Counted from the stretch's first letter, positions 8,553 through 18,008 are shown. The stretch: 64,000 bases of DNA from Thermotoga maritima MSB8 (GCF_000008545.1 NC_000853.1:448465-512464); one strand, 5' to 3'. A program made the numbers and translations. Notes: generated by a model not told the origin, from the sequence alone.

Positions 8553-9656
8553 ATGGGGTTGAAAGCTCACGCCATGGTGCTCGAAAAGTTCAATCAACCT
8601 CTTGTATATAAAGAATTCGAGATCTCAGACATTCCACGAGGATCTATTCTGGTTGAAATTCTCTCTGCAGGTGTTTGTGGTTCCGATGTTCACATGTTTC
8701 GCGGAGAAGATCCCAGAGTACCTCTTCCCATCATCCTGGGGCACGAGGGTGCAGGAAGAGTTGTCGAAGTGAACGGAGAAAAGAGAGATCTCAATGGAGA
8801 ACTCCTTAAACCCGGTGATTTGATAGTCTGGAATAGGGGTATCACCTGTGGTGAATGTTACTGGTGTAAGGTGTCAAAAGAACCTTATCTCTGTCCAAAC
8901 AGAAAGGTCTATGGAATAAACAGGGGATGTTCTGAGTATCCTCACCTCAGGGGATGCTACAGTTCTCACATTGTGCTGGACCCAGAAACAGACGTTTTAA
9001 AGGTATCGGAAAAAGACGATCTCGATGTTCTTGCCATGGCGATGTGTTCAGGAGCAACTGCATACCACGCGTTTGATGAGTATCCTGAATCCTTTGCTGG
9101 GAAGACCGTTGTTATACAGGGAGCAGGACCTTTGGGATTGTTTGGAGTTGTTATAGCAAGGAGTCTTGGTGCGGAGAATGTGATTGTAATAGCGGGTTCT
9201 CCGAACAGGCTGAAACTTGCCGAAGAAATAGGAGCAGATCTCACATTGAACAGAAGAGAAACGAGTGTTGAGGAGAGAAGAAAAGCAATAATGGACATCA
9301 CACACGGTAGAGGAGCAGATTTTATCCTGGAAGCGACGGGGGACAGCAGAGCACTTCTCGAAGGATCTGAGTTACTGAGAAGAGGAGGATTTTACTCTGT
9401 TGCGGGGGTAGCTGTGCCACAGGATCCTGTACCTTTTAAAGTTTACGAATGGCTTGTTTTGAAGAACGCGACTTTCAAGGGAATCTGGGTCAGTGATACT
9501 TCACACTTTGTGAAGACGGTTTCAATCACGTCCAGGAATTATCAACTTCTTTCCAAGCTCATCACGCACAGACTTCCTTTGAAAGAGGCAAACAAAGCCC
9601 TGGAACTCATGGAATCGAGAGAGGCTTTGAAAGTAATCCTTTATCCGGAGGGATGA
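8553..9656 (+). CDS. Zinc-containing alcohol dehydrogenase family protein
   Basis: This 367-residue medium-chain dehydrogenase probably oxidises or reduces a sugar-derived polyol or aldehyde. The catalytic zinc ligands are visible (Cys in SAGVCGSDVH, His-Glu in LGHEGAG). Four cysteines of the structural zinc lobe lie in ITCGECYWCKVSKEPYLCPN, and the NAD-binding loop is IQGAGPLGLFG. The start is uncertain: ATG 8553 is only two bases from the AGGGAG site, while TTG 8559 has better spacing. It is the first gene of the hexuronate operon and overlaps pelB by four bases. No member of this pathway clearly needs it, so its substrate is unknown; a 5-keto sugar acid or an alcohol released from pectin are possibilities. 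Confidence 0.88.
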   Translation: MGLKAHAMVLEKFNQPLVYKEFEISDIPRGSILVEILSAGVCGSDVHMFRGEDPRVPLPIILGHEGAGRVVEVNGEKRDLNGELLKPGDLIVWNRGITCGECYWCKVSKEPYLCPNRKVYGINRGCSEYPHLRGCYSSHIVLDPETDVLKVSEKDDLDVLAMAMCSGATAYHAFDEYPESFAGKTVVIQGAGPLGLFGVVIARSLGAENVIVIAGSPNRLKLAEEIGADLTLNRRETSVEERRKAIMDITHGRGADFILEATGDSRALLEGSELLRRGGFYSVAGVAVPQDPVPFKVYEWLVLKNATFKGIWVSDTSHFVKTVSITSRNYQLLSKLITHRLPLKEANKALELMESREALKVILYPEG

Positions 9657-9658
9657 TC

Positions 9659-10999
9659 ATGGAAGAACTGGCAAAAAAGATTGAAGAAGAGATTTTGAAT
9701 CACGTGAGAGAGCCTCAGATACCCGATCGGGAGGTTAACCTCCTTGATTTTGGAGCGAGAGGGGATGGAAGAACAGACTGTTCTGAGAGCTTCAAAAGGG
9801 CCATAGAAGAACTTTCAAAACAGGGCGGAGGAAGACTGATTGTTCCCGAAGGTGTGTTTCTAACGGGACCAATTCATTTGAAGAGCAACATCGAACTCCA
9901 CGTGAAGGGAACCATAAAATTCATTCCTGATCCTGAGAGATACCTTCCCGTCGTTCTCACCAGGTTCGAGGGAATCGAACTGTACAATTATTCTCCCCTG
10001 GTTTACGCCTTAGATTGTGAGAACGTGGCTATCACCGGAAGTGGGGTTTTGGACGGTTCAGCAGACAACGAACACTGGTGGCCCTGGAAGGGAAAGAAAG
10101 ATTTCGGATGGAAGGAAGGACTTCCCAACCAGCAGGAGGATGTAAAAAAACTGAAAGAAATGGCCGAGAGAGGAACACCAGTTGAAGAAAGGGTGTTCGG
10201 AAAAGGACATTATCTGAGACCGAGTTTTGTTCAGTTTTACAGATGCAGAAATGTTTTGGTAGAGGGTGTGAAGATCATCAACTCTCCTATGTGGTGTGTA
10301 CATCCGGTTCTCTCTGAAAATGTGATCATAAGAAACATTGAAATTTCAAGCACGGGCCCAAACAATGATGGTATCGATCCTGAATCCTGCAAGTATATGC
10401 TCATTGAGAAATGCAGATTCGACACAGGTGATGATTCTGTGGTCATCAAATCGGGGAGAGACGCGGACGGAAGACGAATCGGAGTACCTTCTGAATACAT
10501 TCTTGTGAGGGATAACCTGGTGATCAGTCAGGCGAGTCATGGTGGACTTGTGATTGGGAGTGAGATGTCCGGTGGTGTGAGAAACGTCGTTGCAAGGAAC
10601 AACGTCTACATGAATGTGGAAAGGGCTCTCAGGTTGAAAACGAATTCCAGGCGTGGAGGATACATGGAGAACATCTTCTTTATAGACAACGTGGCTGTGA
10701 ACGTTTCAGAAGAGGTGATCAGAATAAATCTCAGATACGATAACGAAGAGGGAGAATATCTTCCTGTAGTCAGAAGCGTTTTTGTTAAGAACCTGAAGGC
10801 GACAGGTGGAAAATACGCTGTACGGATTGAGGGTCTGGAGAATGATTATGTAAAAGATATTCTGATATCTGATACTATAATTGAAGGAGCGAAGATCTCT
10901 GTTCTTCTTGAGTTCGGTCAGTTGGGGATGGAGAATGTTATCATGAATGGATCAAGATTCGAAAAGCTTTACATCGAAGGTAAAGCTCTGCTGAAATAA
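9659..10999 (+). CDS. pelB: Exo-polygalacturonase (glycoside hydrolase family 28)
   Basis: This 446-residue enzyme releases galacturonate from the non-reducing end of (oligo)galacturonides. GH28 signatures are present: NNDGID with D237, the GDDSVVIKSG pair D258/D259, and the conserved histidine in ASHGG near residue 294. There is no signal peptide, so it is cytoplasmic and completes the work of exported PelA after import of oligomers. ATG 9659 has GGAGGG at proper spacing, whereas ATG 9653, which overlaps the adh stop, is too close. The gene is followed by gnd after 18 bases. It matches the known T. maritima PelB by recall. Confidence 0.94.
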   Translation: MEELAKKIEEEILNHVREPQIPDREVNLLDFGARGDGRTDCSESFKRAIEELSKQGGGRLIVPEGVFLTGPIHLKSNIELHVKGTIKFIPDPERYLPVVLTRFEGIELYNYSPLVYALDCENVAITGSGVLDGSADNEHWWPWKGKKDFGWKEGLPNQQEDVKKLKEMAERGTPVEERVFGKGHYLRPSFVQFYRCRNVLVEGVKIINSPMWCVHPVLSENVIIRNIEISSTGPNNDGIDPESCKYMLIEKCRFDTGDDSVVIKSGRDADGRRIGVPSEYILVRDNLVISQASHGGLVIGSEMSGGVRNVVARNNVYMNVERALRLKTNSRRGGYMENIFFIDNVAVNVSEEVIRINLRYDNEEGEYLPVVRSVFVKNLKATGGKYAVRIEGLENDYVKDILISDTIIEGAKISVLLEFGQLGMENVIMNGSRFEKLYIEGKALLK

Positions 11000-11017
11000 A
11001 ATAGGGAGGTGACGCCG

Positions 11018-12427
11018 GTGAAATCTCATATTGGTCTCATCGGTCTTGCTGTGATGGGTCAGAATCTTGCACTGAACATTGCGAGGAAAGGCTACAAAGT
11101 TTCGGTTTACAACAGAACAGCACAGAGAACGGAGGAATTTGTGAAAAATCGTGTAACGAATGAAGAGATAGAACCTCATTACGATATCGAAAGCTTCGTG
11201 AAGTCTCTCGAAAGACCAAGAAAGATAATCTTAATGGTAAAGGCAGGAAAACCCGTGGATGATACGATTTCTCAGCTTCTTCCTCACCTCGAACCAGGTG
11301 ATTTGATAATAGACGGTGGTAATTCCCATTACATGGATACCGAAAGACGCTTCAAGGAACTCTCTGAAAAGGGAATACTTTTCCTCGGTATGGGAGTTTC
11401 TGGTGGTGAGTACGGGGCTCTTCACGGGCCTTCTCTCATGCCTGGGGGAAGTAGAGAAGCGTACAACCTGGTTGAGGAGATTCTTTTGGAAATAGCAGCG
11501 AAAACAGAGGATGGACCATGCTGTACATACGTTGGTGAAAGATCAGCGGGCCACTTTGTGAAGATGGTTCACAACGGCATAGAATACGCCATCATGCAGG
11601 CGATAGCGGAAGTTTATCACATTATGAGAGATGTTTTGAGCCTATCATCTGAAGAAATGTCCAGTATCTTTGAAGAGTGGAACAGAGGAGAACTCAGCTC
11701 GTTCCTGGTGGAGATCACCTACAAGATTTTGAGAAAGAAAGATGAAGAAACAGGAAAACCGATGGTCGATGTGATTCTGGACAAGGCGGAACAAAAGGGA
11801 ACTGGAAAGTGGACATCCCAAGCAGCCCTTGACCTCGGAATACCTACCCCTTCCATAAACCTGGCGGTGGTTGAAAGGGTGATTTCCCATTTCAAAGACA
11901 TAAGAACAAGGCTTTCGAAACTGTATAATAAGAGAAGAAGCGCTACTCAGGGTAGCGAGGAATTTTTGAGAGATCTCCGAAACTCTCTCTTCTTTGCCAT
12001 GTTCATGGCCTTTTCTCAGGGCATGTGGTTGATCGCAGAAGCATCGAAAGAGTTCGGCTATGGGGTGAGCCTCTCGGAGGTGCTCAGAATATGGAAGGGT
12101 GGATGTATCATAAGGGCGAAGTTGATAGACACACTCAGAAGGTACATATCTAACGAGAACGCGTATTTGCTGGAGAACGAAGAAGTGATGAATCTATTGA
12201 AAGGCAAAATCGATTCTCTAAAGAACATATTGAAGGCGTCCATAGAGAACGAAATCCCCGTTCCTGTTTTGAGTTCCTCTTACAACTACTTCATGAGTCT
12301 TACCGAAGAGAGACTGCCGGCGAATCTCATACAGGCTCAAAGAGACTTCTTCGGAGCACACACTTTTGAGAGAGTAGACAGAGAAGGTGTGTTCCACATC
12401 AACTGGGAGGAAGGAGAGATAGGATGA
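11018..12427 (+). CDS. gnd: 6-phosphogluconate dehydrogenase (decarboxylating)
   Basis: This 469-residue enzyme converts 6-phosphogluconate to ribulose-5-phosphate and CO2 with NAD(P)+. The N-terminal GLAVMGQNLALNIARKG cofactor loop (residues 7-23), the NRT stretch after the second strand, the GVSGGEYGA substrate segment and KMVHNGIEY with the catalytic lysine are all intact, and the length is normal. The start is GTG 11018 eight bases after GGGAGG; a GTG at 11009 lies inside that site. Its position between the polygalacturonase and the hexuronate regulator, with a gluconate-type kinase downstream, suggests it serves uronate breakdown through the pentose phosphate pathway rather than only housekeeping. 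Confidence 0.96.
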   Translation: MKSHIGLIGLAVMGQNLALNIARKGYKVSVYNRTAQRTEEFVKNRVTNEEIEPHYDIESFVKSLERPRKIILMVKAGKPVDDTISQLLPHLEPGDLIIDGGNSHYMDTERRFKELSEKGILFLGMGVSGGEYGALHGPSLMPGGSREAYNLVEEILLEIAAKTEDGPCCTYVGERSAGHFVKMVHNGIEYAIMQAIAEVYHIMRDVLSLSSEEMSSIFEEWNRGELSSFLVEITYKILRKKDEETGKPMVDVILDKAEQKGTGKWTSQAALDLGIPTPSINLAVVERVISHFKDIRTRLSKLYNKRRSATQGSEEFLRDLRNSLFFAMFMAFSQGMWLIAEASKEFGYGVSLSEVLRIWKGGCIIRAKLIDTLRRYISNENAYLLENEEVMNLLKGKIDSLKNILKASIENEIPVPVLSSSYNYFMSLTEERLPANLIQAQRDFFGAHTFERVDREGVFHINWEEGEIG

Positions 12428-13068
12428 AAAAAATCGAAGTGGACCTCGTGAGAACGAAGGTCTACAATCTTCTCAAAGAAATGATACTGAACCACGAATT
12501 GAAGCTTGGAGAGAAACTAAACGTGAGAGAACTCTCCGAAAAACTTGGTATCAGCTTTACTCCTGTGCGGGATGCCCTTCTCCAGCTTGCAACTGAGGGT
12601 CTTGTGAAGGTGGTTCCAAGGGTTGGTTTTTTTGTAACCGACGTCGATGAGAAATTCATAAGAGAAACCATAGAAACGAGAATCATGATGGAAGTCTTCT
12701 GTCTTGAAAATTACTTCGATAAAATTGCTGGTTCCGAAGAACTTTTAGAGATAAAGGGAGAAATCGATGATGTGGAGAAAAGCGCCAAGAGAGAGATTTT
12801 TGACGATTCCGATGAAAGGCTACACAAACTCTTCATCAGAGCCTCGGGAAATGAACTCATCATATCTTTGTATGAAAAAATATGGGATCGTATAGACCTC
12901 GTAAGGCATCTGAACGAAAGATACGTCGTTTCGAACAGGGAACACAAAGAACTCATAGAGAGAATCATCAGCGGCGATAAAGAAGGCGCTATTGAAAAGT
13001 TAAAAGAACACTTGAAAAATGTGGAGGCGGAGACCATAAAGAACCTGTACACATATGAAAGGAGTTGA
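12424..13068 (+). CDS. uxaR: GntR-family transcriptional regulator (FadR/FCD type)
   Basis: This 214-residue regulator has an N-terminal winged helix (about 1-75, with the recognition-helix region LSEKLGISFTPVRDALLQL) and a C-terminal FCD ligand domain. Metal ligands of FCD domains are visible as the Asp/His of DERLHKLF, the His of REHKELI and the His of LKEHLKN. It overlaps gnd by ATGA. Its neighbours and three matching operator-like sites (5193, 5379, 8525) make it the likely repressor of pectin and hexuronate genes, with a hexuronate or sugar acid as inducer. The name follows recall of the Thermotoga regulator; DNA binding is inferred. Confidence 0.9.
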   Translation: MKKIEVDLVRTKVYNLLKEMILNHELKLGEKLNVRELSEKLGISFTPVRDALLQLATEGLVKVVPRVGFFVTDVDEKFIRETIETRIMMEVFCLENYFDKIAGSEELLEIKGEIDDVEKSAKREIFDDSDERLHKLFIRASGNELIISLYEKIWDRIDLVRHLNERYVVSNREHKELIERIISGDKEGAIEKLKEHLKNVEAETIKNLYTYERS

Positions 13069-13074
13069 GAAGTT

Positions 13075-14520
13075 ATGGTCTTGAAAGTGTTCAAAGACCA
13101 CTTTGGAAGGGGATACGAAGTTTACGAAAAGTCTTATAGAGAAAAGGATTCTCTTTCTTTCTTCTTGACAAAGGAAGAGGAAGGAAAAATTCTGGTGGTG
13201 GCTGGAGAAAAGGCACCTGAAGGTCTGTCGTTTTTCAAAAAACAGCGGGCGGAGGGTGTTTCGTTCTTTTTCTGTGAGAGAAATCATGAGAACTTGGAAG
13301 TTCTCAGAAAATACTTTCCAGATCTCAAACCAGTTCGAGCGGGATTGAGAGCGTCTTTTGGAACAGGTGACAGACTCGGTATCACCACACCGGCTCACGT
13401 GAGGGCGTTGAAGGATTCAGGGCTTTTTCCCATCTTTGCGCAGCAGTCGGTGAGGGAGAACGAGAGAACGGGAAGGACCTGGAGAGATGTGCTGGACGAT
13501 GCCACATGGGGAGTTTTCCAGGAGGGATACAGTGAGGGATTCGGAGCGGATGCAGACCATGTGAAGCGGCCGGAGGATCTTGTTTCGGCTGCAAGGGAAG
13601 GTTTCACCATGTTCACAATCGATCCTTCGGATCATGTGAGGAATCTTTCAAAACTTACAGAAAAGGAAAGAAATGAGAAATTCGAAGAGATTCTGAGAAA
13701 GGAAAGGATCGACAGGATCTATCTCGGTAAGAAATACTCTGTTCTCGGTGAGAAGATCGAATTCGATGAGAAGAATCTCAGAGATGCGGCGCTCGTGTAT
13801 TACGATGCGATTGCCCACGTGGATATGATGTATCAAATTTTGAAAGACGAAACCCCGGATTTCGACTTCGAAGTGTCAGTTGACGAAACAGAAACTCCTA
13901 CGAGTCCTCTCTTCCACATTTTCGTTGTGGAAGAACTCAGACGAAGAGGTGTGGAGTTCACCAATCTTGCCCTGAGATTCATCGGCGAATGGGAAAAGGG
14001 AATAGATTACAAGGGGGATCTTGCACAGTTCGAGAGAGAAATCAAAATGCACGCAGAAATCGCAAGGATGTTCGAAGGATACAAAATATCACTCCACTCT
14101 GGAAGCGACAAATTTTCCGTGTATCCTGCTTTTGCTTCCGCGACAGGAGGCCTTTTCCACGTGAAGACAGCCGGAACGAGTTATCTTGAGGCGGTGAAGG
14201 TCATATCCATGGTCAACCCGGAGCTCTTCCGGGAGATCTACAGGTGTACTCTCGATCACTTTGAGGAAGACAGAAAGTCCTATCACATATCTGCGGATCT
14301 GTCGAAAGTTCCGGAAGTAGAGAAAGTGAAAGATGAAGATCTTCCAGGTCTTTTTGAAGACATCAACGTGAGACAGTTGATCCACGTCACCTACGGCTCT
14401 GTTCTGAAAGATGCATCTTTGAAAGAACGGCTATTTAAGACGCTTGAACAAAACGAGGAACTCTTTTACGAAACTGTGGCAAAACATATAAAAAGGCACG
14501 TGGATCTGCTGGAGGGGTGA
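13075..14520 (+). CDS. uxaE: Tagaturonate-fructuronate epimerase
   Basis: This 481-residue cytoplasmic enzyme matches what I recall of T. maritima UxaE, which interconverts D-tagaturonate and D-fructuronate at C4 and so joins the galacturonate and glucuronate branches. The sequence has no signal peptide. It shows a TIM-barrel-like alternation and histidine/acid clusters likely to bind metal (DADHVKRPEDL, IAHVDMMY, SLHSGSDKF). ATG 13075 is preceded by AAGGAG, which overlaps the end of uxaR. The stop overlaps the start of the SDR gene. The family is small, so the assignment depends on recall and context. Confidence 0.88.
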   Translation: MVLKVFKDHFGRGYEVYEKSYREKDSLSFFLTKEEEGKILVVAGEKAPEGLSFFKKQRAEGVSFFFCERNHENLEVLRKYFPDLKPVRAGLRASFGTGDRLGITTPAHVRALKDSGLFPIFAQQSVRENERTGRTWRDVLDDATWGVFQEGYSEGFGADADHVKRPEDLVSAAREGFTMFTIDPSDHVRNLSKLTEKERNEKFEEILRKERIDRIYLGKKYSVLGEKIEFDEKNLRDAALVYYDAIAHVDMMYQILKDETPDFDFEVSVDETETPTSPLFHIFVVEELRRRGVEFTNLALRFIGEWEKGIDYKGDLAQFEREIKMHAEIARMFEGYKISLHSGSDKFSVYPAFASATGGLFHVKTAGTSYLEAVKVISMVNPELFREIYRCTLDHFEEDRKSYHISADLSKVPEVEKVKDEDLPGLFEDINVRQLIHVTYGSVLKDASLKERLFKTLEQNEELFYETVAKHIKRHVDLLEG

Positions 14521-15284
14521 AAGAGGTGTTCGATCTCAGGGGGAGGGTTGCCCTCGTAACCGGTGGCTCTCGTGGGCTGGGTTTTGGAATCGCTCAGGGG
14601 CTGGCAGAGGCCGGATGTTCAGTGGTCGTTGCAAGCAGAAATCTGGAGGAAGCATCAGAAGCGGCTCAAAAGTTGACAGAAAAATACGGTGTTGAAACGA
14701 TGGCTTTCCGATGCGATGTTTCAAACTATGAGGAAGTGAAAAAACTTTTGGAAGCAGTGAAAGAGAAATTTGGAAAGCTCGATACGGTGGTCAACGCTGC
14801 GGGGATAAACAGAAGACATCCAGCGGAAGAATTTCCTCTCGATGAGTTCAGACAGGTGATAGAGGTGAACCTTTTTGGAACTTACTACGTGTGTAGGGAG
14901 GCCTTTTCACTCCTGAGAGAATCCGATAACCCCTCTATCATAAACATAGGATCTCTCACCGTTGAAGAAGTCACCATGCCCAACATATCCGCGTACGCTG
15001 CTTCGAAAGGGGGCGTAGCTTCTCTCACAAAAGCTCTGGCGAAGGAATGGGGAAGGTACGGCATAAGGGTGAATGTGATAGCGCCGGGCTGGTACAGAAC
15101 CAAGATGACAGAGGCTGTGTTCAGCGATCCAGAAAAACTGGACTACATGCTCAAGAGGATACCCCTTGGCAGAACGGGTGTACCAGAGGATTTGAAGGGT
15201 GTGGCAGTCTTCCTTGCTTCCGAAGAGGCGAAGTACGTGACTGGACAGATCATATTTGTAGACGGTGGTTGGACTGCGAATTGA
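14517..15284 (+). CDS. SDR-family oxidoreductase, gluconate 5-dehydrogenase-like (probable 5-keto-hexonate reductase)
   Basis: This 255-residue short-chain dehydrogenase has the cofactor loop TGGSRGLG (residues about 15-22), NAAG, the catalytic Ser of IGSLT and the YAASK pair (Y-x-x-x-K), and is full length. Relatives such as IdnO reduce 5-ketogluconate. Fructuronate is itself 5-keto-mannonate, so in this operon the enzyme most likely reduces fructuronate to mannonate or 5-ketogluconate to gluconate; that is inference. The start is GTG 14517, overlapping the uxaE stop, or GTG 14526, which has better spacing from GGAGGGG. Confidence 0.88.
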   Translation: MKEVFDLRGRVALVTGGSRGLGFGIAQGLAEAGCSVVVASRNLEEASEAAQKLTEKYGVETMAFRCDVSNYEEVKKLLEAVKEKFGKLDTVVNAAGINRRHPAEEFPLDEFRQVIEVNLFGTYYVCREAFSLLRESDNPSIINIGSLTVEEVTMPNISAYAASKGGVASLTKALAKEWGRYGIRVNVIAPGWYRTKMTEAVFSDPEKLDYMLKRIPLGRTGVPEDLKGVAVFLASEEAKYVTGQIIFVDGGWTAN

Positions 15285-15297
15285 AGGGGTGAGGCCA

Positions 15298-16581
15298 GTG
15301 ACGGTGTATCTGGAAGGAGATCCTTTGACCGAAGAGAAGATAAAAGAAGGTCTTTCAAAATTGGTTGAAGATCTTGGAAAAGTGAAAAAAGTGCTGGTGG
15401 TGCACACAGATTACACCCGTGTGGATTTCACCCACTTAGTAGCAAAGAACCTCTACAGATTTCTCCTTGAAAGAGGTCTGAAAGAGTTTCATACGCTCAA
15501 CGCAAGTGGTACACATAGGACTATGAAAATTGAAGAGTTCGAAAAGAAACTCGGTATCTCAAGAAACGAAAGAAGAGTGTTTTTCCATAACCATGAGTTT
15601 TTCAATCCTGAAGCACTGGCGTTTGTTGGCACGCTACCGGCTGGTTTCGTTTCAGAGATGACCGAGGGAGATCTGGAAGAGGAGATACCGATAAAGGTGA
15701 ACAGACTTCTCTTTGAAGATTTCGACGCGATCTTTTTCATAAACGGTACAGTTCCTCACGAATCAACAGGTTTTTCCGGTGGCTTGAAGATCGTTATTCC
15801 GGGAATTGCCAGCACGGAAGTTGTAGATACTTTCCACTGGGCAGCAGTTCTCATGGGCATTCCAAAACTCATAGGCACAGTGGACAATCCCGCGCGTAAG
15901 ATCATAAACAGGGCATCGGAGATGATCTTTGAGAAGATAAAAGCAAGATCCTTCACACTCAACATGGTGTACGAAGAGGAAGAAGAAGTGATTCCAAGAG
16001 CTCTCTACATAGATGAAGGATACGAAGGCTTTTTAAGGGCATACGAAAAAGCTTGCGAGCTCAGCTCTCAACTTCACGTGAAATACATAGACCGACCTCT
16101 CAGAAGGGCTGTCCAGGTGATAGGAGAGGAATACGATGAAGTCTGGACGGCGGGGAAGGGTTCCTACAAGCTTCAAAGACCAGGTGTGATGGCAAAGGGC
16201 GGTCAGATCATCATCTACGCACCGCACATAAAGAGGTTCCACTCCAACCCGCAGATGGACAAGTGGATCAGGGAAATAGGATACCACTGTAAAGACTACG
16301 TGAAGTGGTATCTGAAGAAACATCCCGATTTCAACAAGAACGTTGCAGCACATGTGATCAACGTAAGAGGAGCTGGAACGTTCGATCCAGAAACGGGTAA
16401 AGAGGAGTTCGAATTCGATGTGATTCTCGCTACCTCCATTCCTGAAGACGAATGCAGGGCAGTGAACCTTGGATACATGGATCCGTCGAAGATCAAAAAA
16501 GAAGATTTCATGGATGAGGATAGTCTCTGGATAGTCCCGGGTGGAAAGTACCTCTACGATCTGAAGGAGAGGAGAGGATGA
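15298..16581 (+). CDS. LarA-family nickel-dependent epimerase homologue (probable gluconate/mannonate 2-epimerase)
   Basis: This 427-residue protein belongs to the LarA (DUF2088) superfamily of hydroxyacid racemases and epimerases that use the nickel-pincer nucleotide. LarA key residues can be matched: D38 and R41 in HTDYTR (LarA Asp72/Arg75, same spacing), H73 in GTHR (His108), and H154/K164 in PHESTGFSGGLK (His174/Lys184, same ten-residue spacing). In this operon, between a 5-keto-hexonate reductase and a gluconate-type kinase, the natural reaction is C2 epimerisation of mannonate to gluconate. The start is GTG 15298 with AGGGGTGAG upstream. No larB/larC/larE cofactor genes are in the window. 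The gene overlaps the kinase by ATGA. Gluconate 2-epimerases of this family have been reported, by recall. Confidence 0.85.
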   Translation: MTVYLEGDPLTEEKIKEGLSKLVEDLGKVKKVLVVHTDYTRVDFTHLVAKNLYRFLLERGLKEFHTLNASGTHRTMKIEEFEKKLGISRNERRVFFHNHEFFNPEALAFVGTLPAGFVSEMTEGDLEEEIPIKVNRLLFEDFDAIFFINGTVPHESTGFSGGLKIVIPGIASTEVVDTFHWAAVLMGIPKLIGTVDNPARKIINRASEMIFEKIKARSFTLNMVYEEEEEVIPRALYIDEGYEGFLRAYEKACELSSQLHVKYIDRPLRRAVQVIGEEYDEVWTAGKGSYKLQRPGVMAKGGQIIIYAPHIKRFHSNPQMDKWIREIGYHCKDYVKWYLKKHPDFNKNVAAHVINVRGAGTFDPETGKEEFEFDVILATSIPEDECRAVNLGYMDPSKIKKEDFMDEDSLWIVPGGKYLYDLKERRG

Positions 16582-18008
16582 TAGCGGCCATAGACATTGG
16601 AACAGAGAGCGCTCGTCTTATGTTCAAAAGTAACGGTGAGTGGAAAGTTCTGAAAAAGTCATATAGAATCTTCTTTCCATCACCCGAGGCGGCAGAACAG
16701 GACCCGAATGAGATCTTTTCCGCTGTTTTCGATCTTTTAAAGCAAGTACCCAACGAGGACGAGGTTCTCTACGTTGGTATGAGCTCTGTGTTCCACAGCA
16801 TCATCGGTCTTGATGAAAATCTCAATCCGGTTACTCCCCTCCTCAACTGGGCAGATAGAAGATCCTTTCGGGAAAAGGAAGAACTGGAGAAGAAGTACGG
16901 TGTCAGGTTCTTTTACGAAAAAACTGCGTGCCCGCTCCATCCGATGTACTGGCCTTCGAAGATCCTGTGGATGAAGAAAAACTCGAATGCGAAAAAGTTC
17001 TGTTCGATAAAAGCTTACATCGTCAACAAGATGACTAGAGAATTTGTGGAAGAGCTTTCTCTCGCATCTGGAACCGGTATGATGAACATACATTCCCTCG
17101 AATGGGACGGGGAAATCCTGGAGATCACGGGAGTGAGGAAAGAAGATCTTCCTGAGATCAAATCACCTTACACACAGTTGAGGGTGAAGGATGAAATAGC
17201 GAAAGAGCTCGGCTTCAAGAAAGTCTACCTGGTCCTCGGCGGTGGAGACGGAGTGATGACGAACGTAGGAGTGAACGTGATGGATCCTGATTCAGCCACC
17301 GTGACGATCGGAACGAGCGGCGCGTTTCGTGTTGTCATGGACAGACCGGTGATCGATCGGGAGGGGATTTCCACCTGGTGCTATCTGATCGATGAGGAGA
17401 ACTACGTTCTCGGCGGGGCGATAAACAACGGTGGTATCGTTCTCATGTGGCTGAGGGACATCATGAAATTCAAAGACTACAACGATATCATAGAAGAAGC
17501 AAAGGAGTCTCCAGCTGGTGCGAACGGACTGGTATTCCTGCCGTTTCTCAACGGGGAAAGGGCACCGCACTGGAGAGAAAGATACAGGGGCGTTCTGGTA
17601 GGGCTCACTTCCTCTCACAGAAGGAGTGACATTGCAAGAGCGGCACTCGAGGGAATCTGCTTCAGGATAAAGGACATACACAACGCGGTTAAAAGAGTGG
17701 GAAGTGTTGATCCCAATCGAATCGTTGCGACGGGAGGTTTCACCAGCTCTCCGTACTGGGTCCAGCTCTTATCGGACGTTCTTGGAAAGGATATAATCGT
17801 CACAAACGTGGAGAATCCTTCCGCTTTTGGAGCCTACGTAATGGCTTTGAAATCGCTGGGAGAAGATGTGGAAGGCTTTATCGAAAAAGAGGTTCGGGTA
17901 GAGCGGGTGTTTCACCCTGATTCTGAAAGAAACGCGGTGTACGAGAGACTGTACAATGATTATAAGTTCCTGTACGAAAAACTCGTGGACTATTATTACA
18001 AGGAGTAG
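16578..18008 (+). CDS. FGGY-family carbohydrate kinase (probable gluconate kinase)
   Basis: This 476-residue two-domain kinase of the actin-like ATPase fold has the first phosphate loop AAIDIGTESARLMF (residues 3-16), the NWADRRS substrate segment, and the second-domain motifs IGTSGAFR and ATGGFTSSPYWVQLLSDVL. FGGY kinases act on pentuloses, glycerol or gluconate. The presence of gnd in the same operon points to gluconate, giving 6-phosphogluconate; I recall gluconate kinase activity for the T. maritima protein. It starts by ATGA overlap with the LarA-like gene and is the last gene of the operon. Its 3' end overlaps the convergent aspA gene by 13 bases. Confidence 0.88.
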   Translation: MIAAIDIGTESARLMFKSNGEWKVLKKSYRIFFPSPEAAEQDPNEIFSAVFDLLKQVPNEDEVLYVGMSSVFHSIIGLDENLNPVTPLLNWADRRSFREKEELEKKYGVRFFYEKTACPLHPMYWPSKILWMKKNSNAKKFCSIKAYIVNKMTREFVEELSLASGTGMMNIHSLEWDGEILEITGVRKEDLPEIKSPYTQLRVKDEIAKELGFKKVYLVLGGGDGVMTNVGVNVMDPDSATVTIGTSGAFRVVMDRPVIDREGISTWCYLIDEENYVLGGAINNGGIVLMWLRDIMKFKDYNDIIEEAKESPAGANGLVFLPFLNGERAPHWRERYRGVLVGLTSSHRRSDIARAALEGICFRIKDIHNAVKRVGSVDPNRIVATGGFTSSPYWVQLLSDVLGKDIIVTNVENPSAFGAYVMALKSLGEDVEGFIEKEVRVERVFHPDSERNAVYERLYNDYKFLYEKLVDYYYKE

